30,953 nt of DNA from GCA-2693325 sp964011675 (lineage in GTDB: Bacteria > Latescibacterota > UBA2968 > UBA8231). The stretch is taken from assembly GCA_964011675.1 (NCBI GenBank), contig CAXGPR010000038.1, positions 1 to 30,953 on the forward strand. Reading direction: 5' to 3'. Position numbers and translations under genes: made by a program. Shown here piece by piece: positions 8,290 to 15,123 of this stretch; position 1 is the stretch's first letter, and each line of letters starts with the position of its first letter. Under the pieces are notes generated by a model. The model was not told where the DNA came from and made no database searches. It saw only the letters and a list, made by a program, of their open reading frames with translations.

Positions 8290-9384
8290 ATGGCAGCTAC
8301 ATATCGCGTTGGCGTAATTGCCTCTGGCCGCATCGCGCGCGAACACGGCCGCGGCTGGGCCGAGTGCGAACACACCGAAATCGTCGCTATTGCCGACGCC
8401 CACCCAGAAGCGCTCTCTAGCTACGCCAGCGACTTTAACGTTAAGACCCAATATCTCGACTACCGAGAGATGCTCGACAAGGAGGACCTCGACATCATCA
8501 GCGTGTGCTCGTGGGATCCGCAGCACGCCGAGATGAGCATCGCCGCCTGCGCGCGACACCCCAAGGCCGTTCTATGTGAGAAACCGATGGCCATTTCCCT
8601 GGGAGAAGCAGATGCCATGATCATTGCAGCACAGCGCAACGATGTAAAGCTGGCCATCGGCCATCAGCGCCGCTTTTACTCGTCGTGGCGCGAGGCCAGA
8701 CGCATGATTACTGACGGCGCCATCGGAAAACCCAAGCGACTCTGGTCGGCCATCCGCGCAGGCATGATGAACACCGGCACGCACTGCATCGATTTTCAAC
8801 TTTACGCGCTGGGCGATCCCAAAGTCGAATGGGTCATGGGCTCGGTAGAACGCCATACCGATCACTACGTGTTCGGACACCGAGTCGAAGACCGCTGCGC
8901 CGGCATCATCGGCTATGAGGGCGGCATTGAAGGCGTAATTGAAAACGAGATGAACGACACGTACGAAGTGGGTGCCCATATATACGGGGAAGAGGGTATG
9001 ATCGTCGTGAACGACAACAGCCTGCGCTATATGAACGCCGCTTCAAACGGCTGGAGCGTATTTGAACCCACGGACAAGTCTGAGCACGGCTACGGCAACG
9101 CCTTTGTCGACCAAGCCTACGGAATTTGCCGCTGGATTGAGGGCGATTTTGAAGACTACTACGGCAAGGCCGAACACGGACGTGCCGCTACGGAAATCAT
9201 GATGGCCGTGTACGAGTCGGCCCGCGTGCACGAACGTGTGCGCTTCCCGCTACAGACGCGCGCCAATCCGTTGGACGTGGCGGTTGAAGAAGGCGTCATA
9301 CCCGTCACGCGCCCCGGCGTCTGGGACGAGCGATCTTTCCTCGTGCGCGGCGAGGGTATGAGCTGGATTGGCAAACAAAAGTAG
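8290..9384 (+). CDS. Gfo/Idh/MocA-family NAD(P)-dependent oxidoreductase
   Basis: 364 residues. An N-terminal Rossmann fold begins with YRVGVIASGRIAREH (residues 5-19); two of the usual nucleotide-loop glycines are Ala/Ser here, which may change cofactor preference. EKP at 97-99 is the family's conserved Lys motif, and GTHCID at 163-168 supplies the typical active-site GxHxxD pattern. Such enzymes oxidise or reduce sugars, inositols and related polyols in the cytoplasm; the substrate cannot be named. AAGGA eight bases before the ATG fixes the start. A PhyH gene follows after nine bases, so the two are co-transcribed. The 100-odd bases to the divergent PhyH gene should hold promoters for both directions. 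A role in the same sugar-acid pathway is inferred from neighbours. Confidence 0.87.
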   Translation: MAATYRVGVIASGRIAREHGRGWAECEHTEIVAIADAHPEALSSYASDFNVKTQYLDYREMLDKEDLDIISVCSWDPQHAEMSIAACARHPKAVLCEKPMAISLGEADAMIIAAQRNDVKLAIGHQRRFYSSWREARRMITDGAIGKPKRLWSAIRAGMMNTGTHCIDFQLYALGDPKVEWVMGSVERHTDHYVFGHRVEDRCAGIIGYEGGIEGVIENEMNDTYEVGAHIYGEEGMIVVNDNSLRYMNAASNGWSVFEPTDKSEHGYGNAFVDQAYGICRWIEGDFEDYYGKAEHGRAATEIMMAVYESARVHERVRFPLQTRANPLDVAVEEGVIPVTRPGVWDERSFLVRGEGMSWIGKQK

Positions 9385-9393
9385 GGGCCGAAA

Positions 9394-10248
9394 GTGACCG
9401 AGCTAACAATAACAGAAATGGAGAGGGCGCACGGCCATCTCGAGGATGCACGTCTAGCGATGGCCGTACGCGCCGTGCGCGAAGAGGGCTTTGTCATACT
9501 GCACGACGCCATTGATCCAGCGCACATAGCAATGCTGCGCGAACGCATGCTGGCAGACGCAGTAAAGATAGCAGCGCTCGATCAAGTTCCCTATCAGTTT
9601 AAAACCGGCCATCTGCAGCAGGATCCCCCACCCTTCCCACCCTACCTGTATCGCGACGTATTAGTGAACGCCTTTGCCATCGACGTCACGCATGCCCTAC
9701 TAGGCGATGGGGTCAAAAATGCCTTTTACAGCGGCAACTGCTGCCTGCCCAACGACAATCGCCAACCGCTGCATGGCGACATTGGGCACCTGTGGACCGG
9801 ACTACAAAAAGCGCATCCAGCACACGCGCTCGTATTAAACGTACCGGTAGTAGATATGACGGCAGAAAACGGCAGCACCGAGTTGTGGCCTGGCACCCAC
9901 CTCAACACCACGCACACCATGAGCAATGGAGATATTAAAATACCTGATGAAGTAATAGAAAGCGTACGCGCACAAGTCCAGCCACTGCAGCCGAGTGTAC
10001 CAGCGGGCAGCCTGTTGGTTCGCGATATGCGCCTGTGGCACTGCGGCATGCCCAACTACACAAAAACAGCGCGGCCTATGATCGCTATGATCCACTGGCC
10101 ACGCTGGTATCGTACGAACAAAAAGATGCGCTTTTCTAAAGGGTCTGAAGCCCTTTTTATAGATCAACGCCTACATACTGAAGCAGTGTTTGTTGATGGA
10201 CCGATCGACTATATCAGGTGCAATATTTCTTACGATTACGTAAAGTGA
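9394..10248 (+). CDS. PhyH-family Fe(II)/2-oxoglutarate dioxygenase, canonical triad
   Basis: 284 residues starting at GTG, with GGGG seven to ten bases upstream. The iron-binding set is complete: H127-G128-D129 in PLHGDIGH and distal H216 in LWHCGMPN. R227 in TARPMI is well placed to bind 2-oxoglutarate. It should therefore hydroxylate, or otherwise oxidise, a small molecule; PhyH substrates are too varied to predict. It is the second gene of a plus-strand operon with the Gfo/Idh/MocA oxidoreductase, which suggests sequential action on one compound (inference). It ends 27 bases from the stop of the convergent DUF1015 gene. The AT-rich gap has the imperfect palindrome TCTTTTAAAAAAGA, possibly a weak two-way terminator. 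Confidence 0.85.
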   Translation: MTELTITEMERAHGHLEDARLAMAVRAVREEGFVILHDAIDPAHIAMLRERMLADAVKIAALDQVPYQFKTGHLQQDPPPFPPYLYRDVLVNAFAIDVTHALLGDGVKNAFYSGNCCLPNDNRQPLHGDIGHLWTGLQKAHPAHALVLNVPVVDMTAENGSTELWPGTHLNTTHTMSNGDIKIPDEVIESVRAQVQPLQPSVPAGSLLVRDMRLWHCGMPNYTKTARPMIAMIHWPRWYRTNKKMRFSKGSEALFIDQRLHTEAVFVDGPIDYIRCNISYDYVK

Positions 10249-10275
10249 ATCACTCTTTTAAAAAAGATTGTAGGC

Positions 10276-11568
10276 TCACAGTACAATGCGTCTGCATTCC
10301 ACGTAGTATCGTTTCTCTTCCGCTTCACCTAGCGAGAACGTCTTACGTGGCAGAGCCCCCTCCAACGCAATCGTTTGAAAAAAGTCATACTTATCCAGCG
10401 CCGGTAGATAAAAACCTGTGCCCTGCGGCGTAGTCGCAAGTTTCTCCAGCGACGCTTCACCGTGTATATAGTCGACCTTGGCCAGCGGATAACCTTCGAT
10501 AAAATTATCTATAAACTCCTGCAGCGCACCTGCTACCAACTGTATGTTGGGATCGCCAATCCGCATCCAGCCACGCCGCTGACCGCTGCAAAAACCGATG
10601 GTGTGACCGGACGCTTGTTCATCCACATCATTATCGTCTCCACGGAAGGCCCAGCTAAAGTCTTGCGCGGCAAAAAACGAGGCAGCCGCAACCATCAGTT
10701 CCTCGACATCAACGCCGAAAACGATGCGGTGGATGGGTTCAAATTCTAGGCCCTCGTCGTGGATGTTAACTAACTCCACTAGCGCATAGCGCGCCGGATG
10801 GTCAAGCACGCTATCTGGGCTAGGAGCTTCGGCTTTAATCTGTTCCCACACGGCTTTGGCCGTTGCGAACGAATGGTTTCCATCTCCCATGGCATAGAGA
10901 AAAGAAGGCTCGCCCCGCTTGAGCGCAGCCAGGCTAGTGGCAACATGCTGAATGGAAGCTGCATCACCGATGTGAAAACCGCGTACGTGGCCGCCGTCTA
11001 ACATGAGCTCACCGTCGTAAACAGATGGACGTTCCTCGGCGAAAAGGGGTTCGATAACCGTGCGCTTCGGGTCATCAATTAAAACCATGATGTGCGGCAC
11101 TTCAATGCGCGCACGCTGACGCACTTCAATGCGCGGCGGCAGGCGGCCTAGCACTGTGCCCTCCGTAGTCCGAATCAACTCTTGCGCCCCGTCTCGGTAG
11201 TCGTAGTGCTCCAAATCGAGGGCTACCATTAAGCCGCGCCTGACGACCCCGCGCTTCATAGTGCGCTCTACTGAAACAAATCCTGGCGGCAGCTCGCGCA
11301 ACACGCCACCTTCTGCATACTCTTCCATGCACGCGTTAATGGAATCGACTACTGCATCACGATCGGCAGTCTCTAAATGTACCTCAGGAAAGATAAGCGA
11401 CAGCGTAGACGACGCCTGGCCGATACGCTTTTCCACCCTTTCCCAATACTCGGGCTCCGACGTGTACTGGTCGCAGGCGATAACGGCCCACGATGTCAGG
11501 GGCACGTCTTCTCTTGGCAGTAAGATCGTCGGCACGTGGAGCGCCGCTTCGGGAAATTCGGTTTGCAT
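10276..11568 (-). CDS. DUF1015-family protein (COG4198)
   Basis: 430 residues, a normal length for DUF1015. Diagnostic stretches are near the start (WAVIACDQYTSEPEYWERVE) and in the middle (FLYAMGDGNHSFATAKAVWE). The family is widespread and soluble. Its biochemical function is not established as far as I know, though some members are annotated as putative HTH or kinase-like proteins without clear support. The ATG at 11568 lies four bases after the stop of the TIM-barrel isomerase gene, so the two are translated from one message and probably coupled. In several genomes DUF1015 genes lie near D-3-phosphoglycerate dehydrogenase-like or serine-pathway genes, but no such neighbour is seen here. 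No signal peptide or membrane segment is visible. Confidence 0.82.
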   Translation of the reverse strand: MQTEFPEAALHVPTILLPREDVPLTSWAVIACDQYTSEPEYWERVEKRIGQASSTLSLIFPEVHLETADRDAVVDSINACMEEYAEGGVLRELPPGFVSVERTMKRGVVRRGLMVALDLEHYDYRDGAQELIRTTEGTVLGRLPPRIEVRQRARIEVPHIMVLIDDPKRTVIEPLFAEERPSVYDGELMLDGGHVRGFHIGDAASIQHVATSLAALKRGEPSFLYAMGDGNHSFATAKAVWEQIKAEAPSPDSVLDHPARYALVELVNIHDEGLEFEPIHRIVFGVDVEELMVAAASFFAAQDFSWAFRGDDNDVDEQASGHTIGFCSGQRRGWMRIGDPNIQLVAGALQEFIDNFIEGYPLAKVDYIHGEASLEKLATTPQGTGFYLPALDKYDFFQTIALEGALPRKTFSLGEAEEKRYYVECRRIVL

Positions 11569-11572
11569 CAGT

Positions 11573-12400
11573 CTATCCTATCAACGGCTGCGCCCAGCCC
11601 ACAAATTGTGGAAAAATGATCTCTGGTTCCTCAAGCTCGGGATGCCAGCGCTTTTCATGCTCGAACATAATCCAACCATCGTAGCCATTCTCTTTCAGCA
11701 GAGCAATCGCATCGGATAGAGGCAACTGACCTGTGCCCGGTGCGACGTATCGCCAGCCATCTTCCATCGCCTGCGAATGATTAACATCATGGACGGCATC
11801 TTTGACGTGCGTATAAAAAGTCCGCGGCCCGACGGCAGCGTAGGACTGTGCAGGCGTTTCACCACCAACGCGCGCCGTGTGACCCATGTCCCATAGTACG
11901 CCGAAAGCCGGATCACCAATGCGGTCTAGCAACAACGCGCAGTCAGCAGCGCGAATCCACTCATCGTGCGTTTCAAAAACCCACCGCACTTGGCGTGCAC
12001 CGTCCAGTTTTAGTATGTGCTCGACGGTATTGCATCCGATATCTGCTAAGGATTTTTTTGAATGCATCCCGCTGTCACCACCGCCAAATACGCGCACTTG
12101 TTGACAGTCTAAAGCGGACGCCGCTGCTATGGTCCGCCGCGCTTCATCGAGGTTTTCTTCTAATTTTTCAGGCACACAAACGCGAATGCTGGAACTGATG
12201 CCCGAAACGCACAACCCTGCATCTTCAATCTTTCGACGCGTCAGACCAACTTCGGTGGTAAAATCCGACAGCTGCGTTACGTCGAGCACGTCCCGTATAC
12301 CACGGAAGTCAATGCCATCCAAACCGTAAGCGCTACAGCGGGCTATGATCTCGTTTAGGCTCCAATTGGGACAGCCCAGAGTCGTAATGCTCAGCTTCAT
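11573..12400 (-). CDS. Sugar phosphate isomerase/epimerase-like TIM barrel (xylose isomerase-like, AP endonuclease family 2)
   Basis: 275 residues from ATG 12400. The frame stays open 59 codons further upstream, but that extension is Arg/Ser-rich and unlike the family, whereas MKLSITTLGCPNWSL is the usual first beta-strand. Metal-binding residues of the fold are present in order: E143 (VFETHDEW), D171 and H174 (LWDMGHT), H198 (FYTHVKD) and E247 (MFEHE). Relatives isomerise or epimerise keto-sugars, inosose or hydroxypyruvate in the cytoplasm. The exact reaction is unknown. It is the first main gene of an operon with DUF1015. A 15-codon ORF with a strong SD ends on the ATG of this gene (ATGA), implying translational coupling. 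Confidence 0.84.
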   Translation of the reverse strand: MKLSITTLGCPNWSLNEIIARCSAYGLDGIDFRGIRDVLDVTQLSDFTTEVGLTRRKIEDAGLCVSGISSSIRVCVPEKLEENLDEARRTIAAASALDCQQVRVFGGGDSGMHSKKSLADIGCNTVEHILKLDGARQVRWVFETHDEWIRAADCALLLDRIGDPAFGVLWDMGHTARVGGETPAQSYAAVGPRTFYTHVKDAVHDVNHSQAMEDGWRYVAPGTGQLPLSDAIALLKENGYDGWIMFEHEKRWHPELEEPEIIFPQFVGWAQPLIG

Positions 12401-12444
12401 ATGCACGGACTCACTGCATTGCTGTATGTCTGGTCGAACAGCAT
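12397..12444 (-). CDS. Short leader ORF (15 aa) coupled to the isomerase gene
   Basis: ATG at 12444 opens MLFDQTYSNAVSPCI and stops at a TGA that overlaps the isomerase ATG in the arrangement ATGA. An SD (AGGAG, five bases upstream) is much better than any in front of the isomerase itself. This looks like a leader peptide or ribosome-loading ORF that delivers ribosomes to the isomerase start. There is no run of one amino acid to suggest classical attenuation. Expression is not proven. Confidence 0.45.
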   Translation of the reverse strand: MLFDQTYSNAVSPCI

Positions 12445-12939
12445 GGCCTCTCCTCTCATATCGTACGGACTTTTTACACTCGCTCAATACTATCACATGA
12501 AGCGCGCGTTGGCCAGAGAAGATAACTTGCCCTGTCTCCACAGAACCGCCTACACGCCTGCAGCCTATGGCATGCAAGCGCTCAGAAGAGACCAGGAATT
12601 ACAAATGCTTATGCGTGAGATATTTGACCTTTGTCAATGATGGGATTTTGAGCCGCGTTGTTCATGGGATTGACCGTACATAGAAGGGAGGCCGTGGGTG
12701 CTTGGCCTACAATCCTCATAACCACCCCACAAGAGAGCATAACCAAAAATGGTCCCCAAAAAGGACTTAATGCAAAAATATCATTTATCTTTATGAGATA
12801 AAATTTAGTGGCCAAGATAATACTATTTGTAACAAATTGTAGCAAAAAAAGCCTTTTAATACGCACAATTTCACCTATAATACCACTAGCAAATATTGTC
12901 CTGTGTATTGTCCCATATTGGTACGCGAATATCTCAAAA
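12445..12939. other. Intergenic stretch, no convincing gene
   Basis: About 500 bases lie between the leader ORF and the likely start of the PhoD-like gene. The right half is distinctly AT-rich, with A and T runs. Short open frames on both strands lack SD sequences and recognisable motifs. The region must carry promoters for both divergent units, but I could not pick a convincing -35/-10 pair. No tRNA, IS end or clear repeat was found. Confidence 0.5.
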
Positions 12940-14025
12940 GTGCGAACTTACGTGAACATATTCTTCCTTTTATCGGCTGTTATCGCCATAGCATCGTATC
13001 AGTTCGGCCAAGATAACGACGAGCAGACCAGGCCTCAACCGCCCTTGTTGCATCGCTCTTACACCCATTTGAAAAACCAGACGCACCTCCAGCTGGCCTT
13101 CGGTTCGTGCCTAAACCAGGAGGAAGACGCGCCGATCTTTGAGGCGATCAAAAGCGCCCAACCCGACCTGTTTCTCATGGTAGGCGACAATGCATACGCC
13201 GACATTTACCGAGATGACGTAACCCGCATGCGCTTGGCGTATAATGACTTAGGCGGACTGTTGGCTTCCCAGCACTTATCGTTTCCCATTGAGGCCGTTT
13301 GGGACGACCATGACTACGGAACTAACGACGGAGGCCGCAACTGGAAACACAAAAAAGCCGCAGAGCAAATTTTCTTGGATTTTTGGCAAGTGCCGCCAGG
13401 CGACGAACGCCGTCAGCACCCCGGTGTATACTTTCAGCAACGGCTAAAATTAGACGGTGCTGAAGTCCAAATTATCTACCTTGACACGCGCTATTTTCGA
13501 TCGGATCTAAAAGAGACCGACAGTCGGGAGCCGGGCAAGGAGCGCTATGTCCCCACCGATGATCCCAAAGCAACAATGCTAGGTGCAGCGCAGTGGACGT
13601 GGCTCGAAGCGCACTTTGCGACGCCAGCCGACTATCGCCTCTTAGTGTCGTCCGTGCAGTTTATCGCCGTTGGCCATGGCTGGGAAGGGTGGAAGAATAT
13701 GCCAAGTGAACGCCAGCGCCTGCTCAATCTGCTGGACGAGTACAGCATTGAAGATCTCGTCATTCTCTCAGGAGACCGCCATCGCGGCGCACTATACGCC
13801 GCCGAAACGGATGGGGGAAGACGCGTGCTAGAAATCACCGCTAGCCCGCTTAACAGAGGCGTCTTGCGCGAGGAAGAAGACGGGCCGTTTCGCATCGGGT
13901 CTACCTTCACCCAAAACAACTTTGGCGTCGTTTCTATCGACACCCCGACGGGGCAAATAGTTCTTTCTCTCAACGACACGGACGGTCTGTTGCTCAATCA
14001 ATATGTAGCCCAGCATGGAGAGTAA
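12940..14025 (+). CDS. PhoD-like metallophosphatase (alkaline phosphatase D family), exported
   Basis: About 361 residues from the GTG at 12940; the frame is open up to 12808, but the extra 44 residues are hydrophobic and AT-coded with no SD. From the chosen start a signal peptide or membrane anchor is visible (VRTYVNIFFLLSAVIAIAS). The body carries the PhoD-type sequence: FGSCLNQ, LMVGDNAYAD (metal-ligand Asp), EAVWDDHDYGTND (the typical D-D-H-D-Y-G metal site), then LVILSGDRHRGALY and SPLNRG. Family members are secreted phosphodi/monoesterases that use Fe/Ca and release phosphate from phosphonucleotides or teichoic-type polymers. The product is probably periplasmic or membrane-tethered. A hairpin follows the stop at once. 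The start is the least certain part. Confidence 0.82.
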   Translation: MRTYVNIFFLLSAVIAIASYQFGQDNDEQTRPQPPLLHRSYTHLKNQTHLQLAFGSCLNQEEDAPIFEAIKSAQPDLFLMVGDNAYADIYRDDVTRMRLAYNDLGGLLASQHLSFPIEAVWDDHDYGTNDGGRNWKHKKAAEQIFLDFWQVPPGDERRQHPGVYFQQRLKLDGAEVQIIYLDTRYFRSDLKETDSREPGKERYVPTDDPKATMLGAAQWTWLEAHFATPADYRLLVSSVQFIAVGHGWEGWKNMPSERQRLLNLLDEYSIEDLVILSGDRHRGALYAAETDGGRRVLEITASPLNRGVLREEEDGPFRIGSTFTQNNFGVVSIDTPTGQIVLSLNDTDGLLLNQYVAQHGE

Positions 14026-14031
14026 GAACTC

Positions 14032-14050
14032 GCTCTGAATCCATCAGAGC
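14032..14050 (+). terminator. Hairpin after the PhoD-like gene
   Basis: A perfect 7-bp stem, GCTCTGA-5 nt-TCAGAGC, begins six bases after the PhoD stop. No T-run follows, so it may be a transcript-end stabiliser or a weak terminator rather than a standard rho-independent one. It also separates this gene from the sigma-28-like promoter further on. Confidence 0.4.
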
Positions 14051-14062
14051 CGAAACACCCAC

Positions 14063-14090
14063 TACAGAAAAAGACTCCGCGTGCCGATAA
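14063..14090 (+). promoter_or_regulatory. Sigma-28 (FliA/SigD)-like promoter before yjfB
   Basis: GCCGATAA at 14083-14090 is an exact match to the FliA-type -10 consensus. TACA at 14063-14066 stands 16 bases upstream, close to the expected TAAA. The predicted start of transcription is about 30 bases before the ATG of a YjfB-like motility gene. In Bacillus subtilis the YjfB gene belongs to the SigD regulon (my recollection of family knowledge), so site and gene fit one another. Confidence 0.55.
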
Positions 14091-14118
14091 GACAAGTAGG
14101 GAATTTAGATCCCTTGTC
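14091..14118 (+). promoter_or_regulatory. Bulged hairpin in the leader of the YjfB-like gene
   Basis: GACAAG-TA-GGGA (14091-14102) pairs with TCCCTTGTC (14110-14118), leaving a two-base bulge and a seven-base loop. It directly follows the sigma-28-like -10 box and ends 12 bases before the ATG, so it would form at the very 5' end of the mRNA. The weak SD (AGAAAG) is just outside the stem. Possible mRNA stabiliser; no evidence beyond pairing. Confidence 0.3.
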
Positions 14119-14130
14119 AGAAAGCATATT

Positions 14131-14337
14131 ATGGATTCCATAAGCGGTTCGACCGAATCACTCGTCAATCTGGGCACAAGCATGCAGGACGCCCAACTTA
14201 AAAACGCGCTATCTGTGCGTACATTTAAGAAGGGGCTCGACACACAAACCGAAGCTGCTATCAGACTAATCGAATCTATTCCCGCTGCCGCACCCAACAC
14301 GGCGCAGACCGGCCAACAGATCGACCGAGTAGCCTAG
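14131..14337 (+). CDS. YjfB-family putative motility protein
   Basis: 68 residues, exactly the size range of the YjfB family (Pfam: putative motility protein). Features match in order: a short Ser-rich start (MDSISGSTESLVNLGTSM), an amphipathic helix with many Gln/Ala (QDAQLKNALSVRTFKKGLD), TQTEAAIRLIESIP, and the C-terminal GQQIDRVA that corresponds to the usual G..ID..A ending. Family members accompany flagellar regulons, but their molecular role is not known to me. No other flagellar gene is present in this window, so it is an orphan here. A FliA-type promoter 41 bases upstream strengthens the call. The SD is weak. The gene ends 24 bases from the convergent HTH gene. Confidence 0.68.
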   Translation: MDSISGSTESLVNLGTSMQDAQLKNALSVRTFKKGLDTQTEAAIRLIESIPAAAPNTAQTGQQIDRVA

Positions 14338-14361
14338 CGACAATCTCTACCCTGGTTACCC

Positions 14362-14565
14362 TCAGCGAGTTATGTGTCCTTCTACGTAACGCTTGAGCAT
14401 TTCTCGGCTGACGCGCCACGTGTCGCCAAACTGAATCGCCCCCGGCAGCTTCCCCATCTCAATCCAGCGATAAATCGTCGCACGCCCCACGTTGAGCAGT
14501 TCCTGCGCCTGACGCACGGTGAGGAAGTCTGGGTACTGGTCCCAGCACTTTAGATCTTTTCTCAT
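14362..14565 (-). CDS. Small helix-turn-helix DNA-binding protein, excisionase/MerR-like (HTH_17)
   Basis: 67 residues. FLTVRQAQELLNVGRATIYR (14-33) followed by WIEMGKLPGAIQFGDTWRV and a C-terminal helix (SREMLKRYVEG) is the standard excisionase-family winged helix-turn-helix, with the Trp-Arg wing. Such proteins serve as excisionase/recombination directionality factors in mobile elements, or as stand-alone regulators. No integrase, attachment-site repeat or phage gene is near, so a regulator role or the leftover of a lost element are both possible. The ATG at 14565 has only a weak purine-rich SD. Upstream of it lies a long non-coding, AT-rich segment. Confidence 0.8.
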   Translation of the reverse strand: MRKDLKCWDQYPDFLTVRQAQELLNVGRATIYRWIEMGKLPGAIQFGDTWRVSREMLKRYVEGHITR

Positions 14566-15123
14566 ACTCTTTATCTCTCTAATGCCCGTTATTGCCTGTT
14601 TAACGCCCTAAAATAGCTCCTGCAGACCTTCACTATCCATCATCCACTCCCAAAGACCTGTTATCGTTTGATCGCTTCAGAATCGATATGAGAGCCATGT
14701 AGATATCTTGTGTGTACAACAAGCACATGTATATATGATAATAAATGAGTATGTTTTTTACAGTATATTTTCACCGTTTCTTATTTTATTCGCGCACGCG
14801 GACGCGCACGTTCTATATATATGTGCAAGATATATATGCAAAAATGTGGGGAAAAGAGAGTTCCTAAGGCGTGTGGAAGGATCTAAGCCCAAAGGCAACC
14901 CCACGCCATACTCATAGTATTGCTCCCATGAGCCGTATACCCACACAGTATGTGGCCACTTTGTAACGCGAGATCTCCGTCCGATGCTCCCGCGTGCTCC
15001 CATGCAACAAATTCAGTCCGTTTGCGCATTAGGTCTCAGGCGCGTATCGTCTATGGCGTTCTCCTAGACGCCTAGGCGTTGTGCGCACGACCAGTATTCA
15101 GCCTTTACCTGGAAAGATATCGC
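14566..15123. other. Structured non-coding stretch upstream of yejA1
   Basis: No credible gene. The left part is AT-rich, with TATATATG at 14730, 14816 and 14831 and the direct repeat CGCGCACG at 14791 and 14803; long alternating purine-pyrimidine runs result. The right part has several possible stems: 14868-14876 with 14899-14907 (8 of 9 pairs), ATACT/AGTAT at 14908-14920, and CCACA/TGTGG around 14941-14955. TGCTCCCATG is repeated at 14921 and 14995. It could be an RNA leader or regulatory region for the yej operon, or the scar of a mobile element. I do not recognise a riboswitch class. Confidence 0.4.
15068..15079. promoter_or_regulatory. 12-bp perfect palindrome upstream of yejA1
   Basis: ACGCCTAGGCGT reads the same on both strands and lies 44 bases before the yejA1 ATG. 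The position suits a repressor-dimer operator. The CTAG centre is usually rare in bacterial DNA (general knowledge). No regulator that would bind it can be named. Confidence 0.4.

Noticed and set aside
12401..12866. Short frames on both strands (79 and 85 residues) in the gap before the PhoD-like gene
   Set aside because: No SD, no recognisable motif and overlap with each other. Kept only as non-coding sequence.
12808..12939. Upstream in-frame extension of the PhoD-like gene
   Set aside because: GTG start without SD, and it would bury the signal peptide behind 44 AT-coded residues.
14362..14565. Excisionase-like gene as proof of an integrated element
   Set aside because: No integrase, no attachment repeats and no tRNA target seen. 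The HTH family also includes plain regulators.
14821..14860. Possible DnaA-type boxes near TGTGGGGAAAA suggesting an origin
   Set aside because: Match to TTATCCACA is poor, there is no cluster, and no dnaA, dnaN or rpmH gene is close.
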